A DNA stretch of 64,000 nucleotides, from positions 20,450,798 through 20,514,797 of the forward strand of contig OX457052.1 in assembly GCA_949752735.1 (NCBI GenBank). Direction: 5' to 3'. The first letter of the stretch is position 1. Each line of letters starts with the position of its first letter. Below are positions 35,746-46,591 of the stretch, in pieces. The DNA comes from Lumbricus terrestris (Eukaryota > Annelida > Clitellata > Crassiclitellata > Lumbricidae). A program made the position numbers and the translations under genes. The notes beneath the pieces are model-generated. The model saw only the letters and a list, made by a program, of their open reading frames with translations. It was not told the origin of the DNA and ran no database searches.

Positions 35746-36280
35746 GCAGCCATCAACCATTAGCCATCGGTAGAACACTCCTATAATAATAATTATGACC
35801 GACCGACTGTTGGGACGGTGGACGGAATTCAACGATAAAGATGAGTGGGGTAAAGAGTCTCGTATAATATCATCGCACTGCTTTCACAGTTCATCTCGAT
35901 AGATTCATTGCCGTATAGTCCGGCGTCGTCGTCTCTCTAATTCAACTGCTACAATGTGGCTTAAACTTTGCACCGAAGACTTTTTATGCATTTCCGCTCT
36001 CTCAGGATATCGACCCCTACGGTCAGGGGTCAGATGCCGGGTGGGTAAGAGGACCAAGCGCGTGTGTGGTCGGTAGTGCGTGGGGGGAGGAGTGCGTGCG
36101 TGTAGTACGTGTGTGCGCAACCGGGTGACAGAATCAAACGACTGCCAGTTCGAGCAGACTCAAAGGACTCCTTTTAAAGACGCTTGACAGGCTTCCGTAT
36201 TATTCATTAATCTACGAAACAATCGAGTGTTCTTTGCACGATATAGCCTACTCTGGTATATATTATATAGCCCCGTGGCC
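35746..36280. other. Intergenic sequence
   Basis: No feature recognised. Confidence 0.45.
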
Positions 36281-36703
36281 ATGCAGGGTTGTGCTGGTAA
36301 AAATTTAGATGAGTATACGCTATGGCCGAAAAAACGTGACTTTTTCGTGACATCTTCTGATGACTTTCTAGTCAGAAATTTTTCTAATGATGTATTTTTT
36401 AGTCATCAGATTATTTCTCTGATGATTTTTCGCCTCGTTGTGCGTTCACCGCGACATAAGACTCTCTAGCCTAATTTCGTTCGTTTTATCAGTTTTATTT
36501 GACATGTAACGCGATCTGCTGCGGTTTTCTTGTCAGAATTTTATTTATCACGTATTTTATCTTTACTCTTTCTGATGTAAGCATACGCTGTTTACCAGTA
36601 TACCCTCGTTTACAGAACTACAAGTATATACTATATCTACAAATTGTGAGTAGGCCTGGCACTACACGCTGTATACCCGCGCATACCTTCGTGTACAGCC
36701 CTG
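36281..36703. mobile_element. Possible hAT-like element, ends unclear
   Basis: CAGGGTTGTGCTGG near the left and CAGCCCTG at the right are imperfectly inverted, and CCCGTGGCC is repeated at both flanks (about 36272 and 36704). The left boundary is off by a few bases, so this is tentative. The interior repeats the TGATGACTxTxTAGTCA theme. Confidence 0.35.
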
Positions 36704-36711
36704 CCCGTGGC

Positions 36712-37165
36712 CTTGAGTTATACGTCCACTATCGGCTCAAGGGCGAAAAGTCATGAAATGAACGCCTTCCCTGCATTCACTAAAAGACATCTTTAGACAT
36801 ATGCAAGAACCATAGACACTGCTCCGCAGGTAAGAATACCTGGACCGAGTCTGACAAAATTAATTTTGAGTTCAGTGAGATCCAGTCAATCAGCGTATAT
36901 CCAATAGATAGTTGCGAACGTCCCAAAGGTTTTATTTATCCCAAAGATTGCGTTTAATTAATATAGGCCTACATTGCTTAAATTCTAGATCACTCGTATA
37001 CCTTTATTGACGGTGTCCACATTACAATTGCCACAAAACTATTGCTTTTTCTCTAGCCATGCTTTCCATCCATTCTTTCATTTAGTGCGGAACGCTGTAC
37101 AAATATGTTCGTACTGGATATTGTAGGCCTGATGCTGCTCACCCCGGATAATTCATAGGAGGAAG
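36712..37165. other. Intergenic sequence
   Basis: No feature recognised. Confidence 0.45.
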
Positions 37166-37173
37166 TTAACACT

Positions 37174-37325
37174 CATGGGCGGAGTTTGGTTTCCGTTCTT
37201 GGAGGGGCTAAAGCCTTCTTGGGAGGCTAAGCCCGGAAAAAGATACCATTTACATGGTGAAAAAAATGAATCTGGGTCTTCTTGGGGGGCTTAGCCCCCC
37301 TAGCCTCTGATAAACTCCGCCCATG
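37174..37325. mobile_element. hAT MITE, 152 bp, CATGGGCGGAG family
   Basis: Termini CATGGGCGGAGTTT and AAACTCCGCCCATG are perfectly inverted. The exact 8-bp duplication TTAACACT lies at 37166-37173 and 37326-37333. Confidence 0.93.
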
Positions 37326-37623
37326 TTAACACTATAGGCGACCTTTTACCCGAAAACACTTAATTTGCCAGATTCAGCTTGAAATTTTAGTTCGTTTGAA
37401 GCTTTGGAGTTTCAGAATTTCCTCAAAATTCATTTAGCTGAAAATCGATTTCTTTCCTCATCGGGTGACGGTCCATAAACTTTCGCATCGAGCACTAGCG
37501 GCGGAAATAGATCAGCCTTTGGCGAAGCTATAATTGTGCAAAACCAATTTGACGTTAGAGAATCTATTTCTCTGCAAATCGATCTACGAAGCAGTGAGAT
37601 TAATTTCACTGTGGATGATAGAG

Positions 37624-38105
<482 letters not shown>

Positions 38106-39248
38106 GACAGACCGAATAGGCACACAATCAACCAATCGAATGCATTTCGTGGCTCTGCATACATTCGACAATTTCTCTCCTCCCGTGAGAGTGCCTTCCA
38201 TCTTTCGCTTATTCGTTCGAAGATACAGACTAACGACATTAAGTGACCATTACCACTGACCAATAGAAAAAATCCAGTCTGCCGGACAATGCGATTAGAC
38301 GTCCGATGACCACTGGACAGTGCGCATGCGCCATTCGCACTTCCGGTTGCGCTCCTAGAACTACGGACGAACGCTGAAGAAATTGGTCGATGATAAGATT
38401 TTAAAAATGGAAATTGTTGCAGATATATAAGGAGTCTGTAATCCATATACATATAGATATATCATATAGACTATAGATATATAGATAAATAGATATATAG
38501 ATACTATATTTTCACACGGTAACATATCGAACATTAAGATGACTCCAAATTCCCGTGAATTTAAGAATTATTCACGAATTTTTACAACGAACGAAAAACA
38601 TTACAATAATTGTAGGCAAATAATACAGAGCGCATGCAAGGCATCATATAGAACAGTAATTCTTAACATCATTGACGTCTTTGTATAATATGCAAAGGAC
38701 TCTGCGCTGCAGCTCATGAGCTCAGGGCCATTTCGATACAAACCTTCTTTGAAGAAAATGATCAAAGAGAAATGGCAGTGCTGCTTAATTCCAACTTATA
38801 ATACTGATATTGCTTTTTCCATTTGTGTAGGATGACTCTAAGTTTGTGCATGTTATGACCTGAAGCTATGCATAAAAAAGCAATTTCAACGTCGGGCTAT
38901 ATGGGCTCTCTCAACTATAGTATACCTTCCTCCAATCACTTCCAGAATGCTAAGTCCTATAGTTAGCAGACATCGCGTTACCGTACTGAATGTCCCCTTT
39001 TATATATAGTATACGCATAGGCGTATACATGTACATATAATATATGTAGCCTATCTTATGGACGCACTACTGTTTCTGCCCGTTATTTCATAGTTTGAGA
39101 ATAGCACTTCATACATGCAGAAGCAAAAGCTAATACAATTTAAAAAGAGCTCATGATCCACGAAGCCACATAAGTTTCCGATGGATTCTTAGCACTGGGG
39201 GTGCTATTGATTAGGTTGCATGCAGTGATGGTCGCTCTGTAAGTCCGC
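38106..39248. other. Intergenic sequence
   Basis: ATAGATAT repeats lie at 38450-38500. Nothing else is recognised. Confidence 0.5.
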
Positions 39249-39420
39249 AAATAGAATAGAATAGAATAGGCTAGAATAGAATAGAATAGAATAGAATGGA
39301 ATGGATTAGAATAGAATAGAACAAACTGGAATAGAACAGACTAGAATAGTATAGAATAGGATAGAATATACTAGAATAGAATGGAATAGAGTAGAATAGA
39401 ATGAATAGAATAAAATAGAA
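39249..39420. repeat. (ATAGA)n microsatellite
   Basis: A pentanucleotide AATAG/ATAGA array, increasingly degenerate to the right. Confidence 0.93.
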
Positions 39421-39687
39421 TCAGGACAATTATTATAACGCATTTTGAAATATCTGACAGAAGCACTTTTCCTACGCTATAGTGTACGCTGTCAAAATGT
39501 CATTTTCTACTGATCCATTATATATGAGGTGGCAAAACAATGCACAGTAAACTAGAAGAAAAGTCACCATTGGTGGATCCATTCATATAAGTGAGGCCAA
39601 TCAACAAATTTCTGTTGACAGTTGACAGATGACATGGCTGTCCATACAAAGTCTCTGGACCAGGTAGCATTGATATGGTAGAATGAG

Positions 39688-40258
39688 AGAGAGAAAGATG
39701 GATAGACAGACAGACAGAGATAGAAAGACAGAGAGAGACAGGCATGCAGAAAGACAGGCAGAGAGAGGGAGAGAGAGATAGACAGACAGATACAGATACA
39801 GATACAGAGGAAGACAGAGAAAGAGAGAGTGAGACAGACAGACAGAGAGAAAGACGGAGAGACAGACAGACAGAGATAGAGAGACAGAGAGACAGAGAGA
39901 GAGAAGGCAGAAAGACAGAGTGAGAGAGACAGAAAGACAGGCAGAGAGTGGGATAGAGAGACAGACAGACAGACAGACAGATACAGGTACAGTTACAGAT
40001 ACAGATACAGATACAGATACAGAGAAAGACAGAGAAAGGGAGAGTCAGACAGACAGACAGACAGACGGCGAGACAGACAGACATACTGTCACACAGACAG
40101 AGATAGAGAGACAGAGGGAGAGAGACAGAGAAAGGCAGGCAGAGAGAGGGATAGAGAGAGAAAGAGAGACAGACAGACATGCATATACAGAGGCAGAGAT
40201 AGAGACAGAGATAGATACAGAGAAGGACAGAGAAAGGGAGACAGACAGATAGACAGAG
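39688..40258. repeat. GACA/GATA/GAGA tract
   Basis: 570 bases of purine-rich tetranucleotide and dinucleotide repeats. The frames within it are low-complexity artefacts. Confidence 0.95.
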
Positions 40259-40930
40259 ACGGCAGGACATGACAGCGTTAATTCGCCCACACGAAACAAC
40301 CCACCAGGCATCTTGTTATACCTTCTTGTTATTCGTTTGGAGGATGACATGAACGCTATTATAGCATGCATGCAATAGCAGCCGGATATCTCCCGCGTTT
40401 TAATAATGCAGCCCTTAGAAAGGTTCGCCGGTGCCAAACTGCTAAAACTTTCAGTATTCCAATTCCTACAGGCTAATTGCTTGAGCCGGATTGACAGCCT
40501 TCCTGAAATCGCCCACGTGACAGTTCGCCGGCGGTCGTCTTCTTTTGTTATTACTTTTGTATTGAATAACATGGTAGGCTACTCAATTGGAATATACGAC
40601 GGCATTCTTTCGCGTTTATCTTTCTTGTATAGGTAAACACTTAAACGCAAAATTCTCTCGATTGGTTTGGATTCAGTGAATGTTAGCAGTATTCACTATT
40701 CAGTTGTGTAGATCTATAGTTCTGATCACAGTCAAGCTACACTACATGCTACATCCCATATTTACTTTAACTTTTACTTCATTTCAATTTTTATTTGTGT
40801 CGAAAATGTGGCTTTACTAATGGTCACTTTATAAGCGTTCATTAACATTTCATGTAGGCCTGCAGAGCATAAGATAATGTGGCAGGCCTGAAAAGTATAT
40901 AAGGAAAAAACCTACCTTTTAACTACTATT
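40259..40930. other. Intergenic sequence
   Basis: No feature recognised. A 76-codon frame at 40406-40636 has no domain. Confidence 0.45.
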
Positions 40931-41280
40931 TTATTTGATTGTTTGATTGCTTTTGCTTTTATTTTGTTCTTTCTCTGAGTTTTTCATGTAGTGTTAACTA
41001 CATTAGTTTTGTTTTTTATAATAATTTTTTTCTTTCCCTAGTTAAGTAATATCTCTGCATTCCAATACTCCCTTCAGCTTTCACTTTCTCACTTCACTTT
41101 GTTAATTAGGCCCCTGCTTAGCGGGACTTGTCCCTTTTGGTGTGCCTATTTGCTCCCTCACTCTTATAATACCTATTCACTTTGAGTATTTTCTTATTGC
41201 GAATTATGTCTATACTTTGTTAAACATACATATACAATTGAATTGATGGGATCAATAAAAATATGTCTATGTCTATGTCT
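40931..41280 (+). mobile_element. LINE 3' end (same family as 13141-15345)
   Basis: Matches the 3' untranslated region of the LINE in MS4A copy B nearly base for base (GCCCCTGCTTAGCGGGACTT, GGGATCAATAAAA) and ends in the same (TATGTC)n tail. The copy is 5'-truncated to 350 bases, the usual result of target-primed insertion. Confidence 0.9.
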
Positions 41281-41778
41281 AATTTTTGATTTTTTAAGCA
41301 AATTTTTTCGCACTAAAGTATCTATTCATACAGAAAATTATAGCATGAAAACGAGAAACCTAGACTAAAAAGCTCTATGAAAAATACACATGCTTGTATG
41401 CCATAATAGGTTACGTGTAGGCCTACATGTATATAGACCCTATATACTAGTATGTAAACAGTGCTAACGCAGAAAGAACGGAAACTATAAACTCGCAAAA
41501 AGTAGCGAAATTGTATGGATTCACACGTATGCATAATAATATCGTTTGCTTCAAGGCAAGTATATGAAAACATAATTAATAATTGTGTAGGTCTTCAAAC
41601 GATTGAGAAGCTTCATAAAAATTATAGACCGCGTATACGGTTTAGTTTATCGACGAGCAGAAAGAGCATCAATTATGGCCGATAGGAATATTACGTCGCG
41701 TCAAGTTACACGCGTCATTGCATCTCACACGAACGGATGAAGTTAGGAGGCACTTGCTTTAGCGGAAGAATAGGGTGA
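41281..41778. other. Intergenic sequence
   Basis: No feature recognised. Confidence 0.45.
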
Positions 41779-41996
41779 AGGTGGATGGATGGATGGATGG
41801 ATGGATGGATGGATGGAGGGATGGATGGGTGAATGGATGGATGAATGAATGGAAAAGGAGAAAGAGGTGGAAAAGGAGAAGAAGAGGAAAAAAGAAAGAA
41901 AGAGAGAAAGAAAGAACGAAGAGGAACCAGAAAAAACCATGACAAGAATAACAAGAACGAGAAGGTCATGAACGCGATGATGAAGAAGAAGAGGAG
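41779..41996. repeat. (GATG)n then GAA-rich tract
   Basis: A GGAT/GATG array to about 41850, then purine-rich GAAA/GAAGAA. The LTR element was inserted into this GAA-rich tract, which resumes at 49555. Confidence 0.9.
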
Positions 41997-42645
41997 TGTA
42001 CTGGAAGAGACGATTGTTCGTACTCTTTCAGGTTTGGTGGCGAGCGGTGCTAATTGAGCAACAGGCTAAATCTTCGGGGGACTTTAGTTGCAGCGTAGCA
42101 CGTGGGTTATTGTTCAACTTCGATCGCACAGAGAATTAACCCGAAACAATTTTGAATCTTTTCTTGCTGGTTAATTGATCATCGGTTTATAATATTTACA
42201 TTGTATTCATAACGATTCACTTGTCATAGCCTAATCTATTCTTCGATCCTTCGCTCACTCCAGGCCCTTTCTTCCAAGGCCTCTCGTTCGCCACTGATCC
42301 CTTCGCCTCACTGCGGCCAATGCTCTCTCGTCAATGATCCCCGGCGAAATGATGATCCTTCTCCTTTCGCGTCACTTCTTAAACCCATTTCTTCCAGCTG
42401 TCAATCATTCCCTTTTGGGTCCTGGGGCACGCTGTTGCATGCACCGATTTGCCCGCCTACCGCATCTCTCTGTCTCTCTCTTTCTCTCTCTCCCACTCTT
42501 TCCTTCTCTCTATATATTGATAATGACTAATAGGCTAAGTGTTCACAGAAATGATCTAGGCCTATGATTATGATGATTAGAGTCATAAAAACAGTACATT
42601 AATATACGGTAATAAACATCATCGTCGAATCTCGCTCTCACTACA
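41997..42645 (-). repeat. 3' LTR (in element orientation)
   Basis: 649 bp, TGTACTGGAAGAG to CTCTCACTACA on the + strand; I read no difference from 48906-49554. On the element strand the preceding bases (AAAGAAAGTGTGATGA) are purine-rich and are the likely polypurine tract for plus-strand priming. Confidence 0.95.
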
Positions 42646-43015
42646 TCATCACACTTTCTTTAGCTGATGGCACGAGAATCGTGTCTTCAGCACGTCGTGC
42701 AGGTGGCGCTTTAAGGAGAGTTCGTCACGGGTCGACGAGGTTTTACAAGAGCACAGGCAATCGTCGCACGGCAATTATCTTAATGTCTTTTCACCGTTGT
42801 TTTGCGACGTCGCCAGGCTGCAGGCTAACACGAGTCCCTACGCGATTTTAATCTATAACATAAAACACAAACAAACACACGACGAGTAATATCAATCGGA
42901 TTAAACATAATAGCAATTGGTTAGCGCTTAATATGACTCATACACAAATTTTTAACTATACAAACTTCAGATCTTGAACTGTATACGCTATACATGCATG
43001 TATAATTTAACAGCT

Positions 43016-46000
43016 TCAATTGGTTATGAATGACCGAGACAACCCGTCTGCCATAGAGTTGTTCTTTCCCGGTACATAATTAATGTCAAGGTCATATTTT
43101 TGGATCGATAACGCCCATCTTGTTAGGCGAGGGTTATGGTTTGCCATGGTCTGGAGCCATTTTAAGCAATTGTGGTCTGTGAAAACCTGCACTTTGGCGC
43201 CAAAAGTGAATTGTTGGAAGTGGTTAAGGGACCAGACTACGCACAGCAACTCTCGTTCCACCGTACTCATTTTAGTCTCCCTTTCGATCAGTTTACGGCT
43301 TGCATACCCTATGGGACGTTCTAAGCCATTTGAATCTATCTGGGCAAGAACCGACCCAATCCCAGAACCGCTTGCGTCACAGCGCAAAACAAAGGGTTTT
43401 TTAATGTCTGGTGGTATCAGCATTCTGTCTGACGTCAGGTCTGTTTTTAGTGTTCGGAATGAGTTGTCTTCAATGTCTGTCCATTTGATCTTATCGGATT
43501 GGTCTTTTCTCAATAGCTCTGTCAGGGGCGCTGCCTTGGTGCCAAAATTGTTTATGAACCTGTTATAAAAATTTCCCATTCCTAAAAAGGCTCTGACTTG
43601 ACGCTTAGTCTTTGGCACCGGATAATTGGATATTGCGGTGACTTTTTCCGGGTCAGGTTTCATGAAGCCGTCCTCGATCACGTGGCCTAAAATCTTGATT
43701 GTCTTTCGTGCAAACTGGCACTTTTTCAATTTTACGGTGAGATTGGCCTTTCTGAGCCTTGTCAAGACGTCCCGGATGTGTTCTAGGTGTTGCTCCCATG
43801 TGGCTGAAAATACGATGAAGTCGTCAACGTGAGCAGCTGCATAATTTTCAGCGCCCTTTAGGATCTTATCTGCCAATCTTTGAAAGCATTTACTTGAATT
43901 TTTCGCTCCATTTGGCATGACTGTATACTGATATAAGCCGAAAGGCGTCTTAAACGCTGTGTATGGTCGACTGTTCTGATCGAGCTCCACCTGGAAAAAC
44001 GCTTGCTGCAGATCCAGACCTGTTATGAACTTTGCCCCTGCAGCCCTATCCAAGATCCCTCTCATGTCACTTGCTGGGTATCCATCCGAGACAGTAATGG
44101 CATTTACCCCCCTCAGGTCTGCACATAAGCGAATTGAATTATCTTTTTTTCTTACGCAGACGATGGGGGAGGCGTATGGTGACTCTGAAGGCTCAATGAT
44201 TTGATCGTTTATCATCTGCTGCAGTTGTTCGTTCACCTGCTCGCGCAAACTCTCCGGAATTTTGTAGTACCGCGGTGCGATTGGTTTATCGGTGTTTAGC
44301 TTGATAGAATGCTTTATCAGCGTCGTCTTTCCTAGCCTCCCAGTGAAGCGATCGCTAAATTCGTGCACTAGCTTTCTCAGCTGTTGTCTCTGTTCTGCAG
44401 ATAAGCTTTCATCGCAAACGTTTAACTCTTCGGAGTCCTCTTGATCTTCGTCATCAATGTAGCCAAGCCGCTCGAAGTCGTTTTCACATGGCTCGGCTGT
44501 CAGAATGACATTCACTCTAGGAATGTGGGGATCTGACTCCCTTGCATGCCACACCCTGAGAAGATTAATATGGTAAGTCTTAGGACCTTTCTCGGTCATT
44601 ATCTCGTAATTGACCGCAGATAATTTTCTCGTTATGACGAAAGGCCCCTCCCACCTAGCCAGTAGCTTGTCTTCTGTAGAGTGCCGGAGTAGCAAGACCT
44701 CTTGTCCAATTTCCAGCGTTCTATTTGTTGATTTCTTATCGTAATAAGCCTTCTCTGTTTGACGTGCCTTCTTGGCGTTCTCTGTAGCTAACTCTAGGCA
44801 TTTCCTAAGGTGGTTCTGTGTCATTGTCAGGTAATCGATAACGCTTCTCTTGTTGGAAGCTGTGTGTAGTTTACCTGTCCACGAATCTTGTACGACCTGC
44901 AGTGGGCCTCTGACGTCATGTGAATATAGCAGTTCGAAAGGCGAGAAACCAGTGACGGTTGATGGTATTTGCCTGCAGCTGAAAGCCAGAAATGGAAGAG
45001 CCTGCTCCCATGAACGCGGGTCGTCATCTATAACCTTTCTCATCATTTCTCTCAAAACTCTAATCATACGCTCGGCGCTTCCCGCCGTTTCATGATGGTC
45101 GACTGTCGAAAAAACTGGTGAGATTCCAAGCAAGTCTTCTAGACCTCGTACAAGCTGGTTCTTGAAGTGCGTCCCATTATCTGATTTTATGAACCTTGGA
45201 ATTCCTGTGCGAGCAAAAGTCTCAACAAGTGCTTTTGCAATGCTTTTAGCAGTTACATTAGAAAGAGGAATAAATTCCATCCAATGCGTTGCCTGTTCGA
45301 CGATAATTAGGACAAACCTTTTCCCTGAAGATGACTTTATGCACATTGGTCCCATTATATCGATTATTATTGTATCGAACGGAGTTTCAATTATGGGAAC
45401 CTCAATTAAAGGCGCTCTATCAGCCTTCTTTATACCAGCCGTGTATTGGCACTCTGGACATGATTTCACATAAGCCTGAATGTCGCTTGTCATAGTAGGC
45501 CAGGTGAACGCCTTGCTGATACGCGCTGAAGTGGCATAGATGCCTCGATGCCCTCCCCACGCAGAGTCATGAGCAAGCTGTAAGATCTTTGATCTGTACC
45601 CTGGCGGTACCATTAATTGCTTCCGTCCGCCTTCTCCTTCTTCCTCTGCTTGGTGCGGTTTACCTTTCCTAAACAGAAAGCCTTCTTCGATTAAATATCT
45701 GCTGTCTCCCTCCCTCGCTAACTTCCACGATTCGAATAAGGTGGGGTCTTCTTGCTGTGCCCTTTTGAAGTTATCTGATTCGGGTGTCTTCAAAGTGATT
45801 CTGTCTTCGGCCTGTGAACGATCAGATATACATTCCTTGGCTCTCGGTCCGTTCGTCGGAGATCTATGACCAGGCGTCGTGTGCGCCCCATTTGCTGCGG
45901 TGATTACCTCCTCCTCTTTCTCCTCTTCCTCCTCTTCGTGGGCCGTGTCTTTATGGTTTGCCGGCCTAGCCCCTTCATTAGAGATGGCGCCTCCCAACTC

Positions 46001-46591
46001 ATCACCTGCCTTTTCATCGTAGCATCGGTTACTGAAATCCTCTGGTCGATCATCTGGATAATCTTTGACGGTATATCCGGCTACGGGGCATCTGTTGCTT
46101 GTTGAAGGCGTTTGAAGTGACTGACCAGGCGTGCTTATCAATTCTCCCGAGGAGTCGTTAATTGGTCTGAAGTCGGTGGTCGGGCCACCGTCTCCCGTTC
46201 CATCGGTCACCGAAGACCTCCCGTTGATCGGCTGGAGCGTTTGAGAGGGTTTTATGACCCCGGTGCTTTCTCGATTAGGCGGTGGGTCATTTTCTGGTAG
46301 TCGCCTTTCGTCAGGTGCGATTAAATGACTCTGTCCATCTCGGTCGTCAACTTTGTTGATATCATTAGTGTCTTTTAAGTCCGATTCTATTCCTCCTTTC
46401 AAAGTCGTTCGCTCGCAAGGCGTCGCTAAAATCCCGCTCTTCACCTGTCGTCCGTCGGGCGTCTGTGTACCTCTCCCAGCTGCTTGCAGTTTCCCGAGCG
46501 CTTTGATCGTGTCAGCTGTCTGCTTGTCTCTCTGACTGTCACTGTCTATCCTACCGTCATAGTCACGCCGTCTAGCAGTCGGTCCGTAGTC
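43016..46591 (-). CDS. pol: Pol polyprotein: integrase - reverse transcriptase - RNase H
   Basis: Open from the codon after the gag TAA to TGA at 43016; no ATG is required if read through. With residue 1 at 46444: an acidic, low-complexity linker (to about 230); integrase zinc finger H292, H299, C329, C332; DDE core D362 (IIIDIMG), D422 (IKSDNGTH), E458 (GSAERM); a GPY/F-like module (LLARWEGPFVI, about 594-604, and YHINLLRVW); reverse transcriptase with LCADLRGVNAI, D811 in GLDLQQAF, and the catalytic HVDD (872-875); RNase H with RCDASG (D1023), TVERELL and FTDHNCLKWL (D1090). It ends shortly after MADGLSR. There is no integrase after RNase H, unlike ordinary gypsy elements. Confidence 0.93.
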   Translation of the reverse strand, partial: DYGPTARRRDYDGRIDSDSQRDKQTADTIKALGKLQAAGRGTQTPDGRQVKSGILATPCERTTLKGGIESDLKDTNDINKVDDRDGQSHLIAPDERRLPENDPPPNRESTGVIKPSQTLQPINGRSSVTDGTGDGGPTTDFRPINDSSGELISTPGQSLQTPSTSNRCPVAGYTVKDYPDDRPEDFSNRCYDEKAGDELGGAISNEGARPANHKDTAHEEEEEEKEEEVITAANGAHTTPGHRSPTNGPRAKECISDRSQAEDRITLKTPESDNFKRAQQEDPTLFESWKLAREGDSRYLIEEGFLFRKGKPHQAEEEGEGGRKQLMVPPGYRSKILQLAHDSAWGGHRGIYATSARISKAFTWPTMTSDIQAYVKSCPECQYTAGIKKADRAPLIEVPIIETPFDTIIIDIMGPMCIKSSSGKRFVLIIVEQATHWMEFIPLSNVTAKSIAKALVETFARTGIPRFIKSDNGTHFKNQLVRGLEDLLGISPVFSTVDHHETAGSAERMIRVLREMMRKVIDDDPRSWEQALPFLAFSCRQIPSTVTGFSPFELLYSHDVRGPLQVVQDSWTGKLHTASNKRSVIDYLTMTQNHLRKCLELATENAKKARQTEKAYYDKKSTNRTLEIGQEVLLLRHSTEDKLLARWEGPFVITRKLSAVNYEIMTEKGPKTYHINLLRVWHARESDPHIPRVNVILTAEPCENDFERLGYIDDEDQEDSEELNVCDESLSAEQRQQLRKLVHEFSDRFTGRLGKTTLIKHSIKLNTDKPIAPRYYKIPESLREQVNEQLQQMINDQIIEPSESPYASPIVCVRKKDNSIRLCADLRGVNAITVSDGYPASDMRGILDRAAGAKFITGLDLQQAFFQVELDQNSRPYTAFKTPFGLYQYTVMPNGAKNSSKCFQRLADKILKGAENYAAAHVDDFIVFSATWEQHLEHIRDVLTRLRKANLTVKLKKCQFARKTIKILGHVIEDGFMKPDPEKVTAISNYPVPKTKRQVRAFLGMGNFYNRFINNFGTKAAPLTELLRKDQSDKIKWTDIEDNSFRTLKTDLTSDRMLIPPDIKKPFVLRCDASGSGIGSVLAQIDSNGLERPIGYASRKLIERETKMSTVERELLCVVWSLNHFQQFTFGAKVQVFTDHNCLKWLQTMANHNPRLTRWALSIQKYDLDINYVPGKNNSMADGLSRSFITN

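Noticed and set aside
34494..35786. 430-codon open frame (Thr-Tyr-Ile-His, then Ser/Asn-rich)
   Set aside because: It is the CATA and CAG/CAA repeats read through; the opposite strand and other frames are equally open, and no domain or splice signal supports it.
43016..46591. Ty1/copia classification from integrase-before-RT order
   Set aside because: RT and RNase H motifs (RCDASG, TVERELL, FTDHNCLKWL, DGLSR) and the GPF module are gypsy-type; the order alone is explained by the Gmr1 group.
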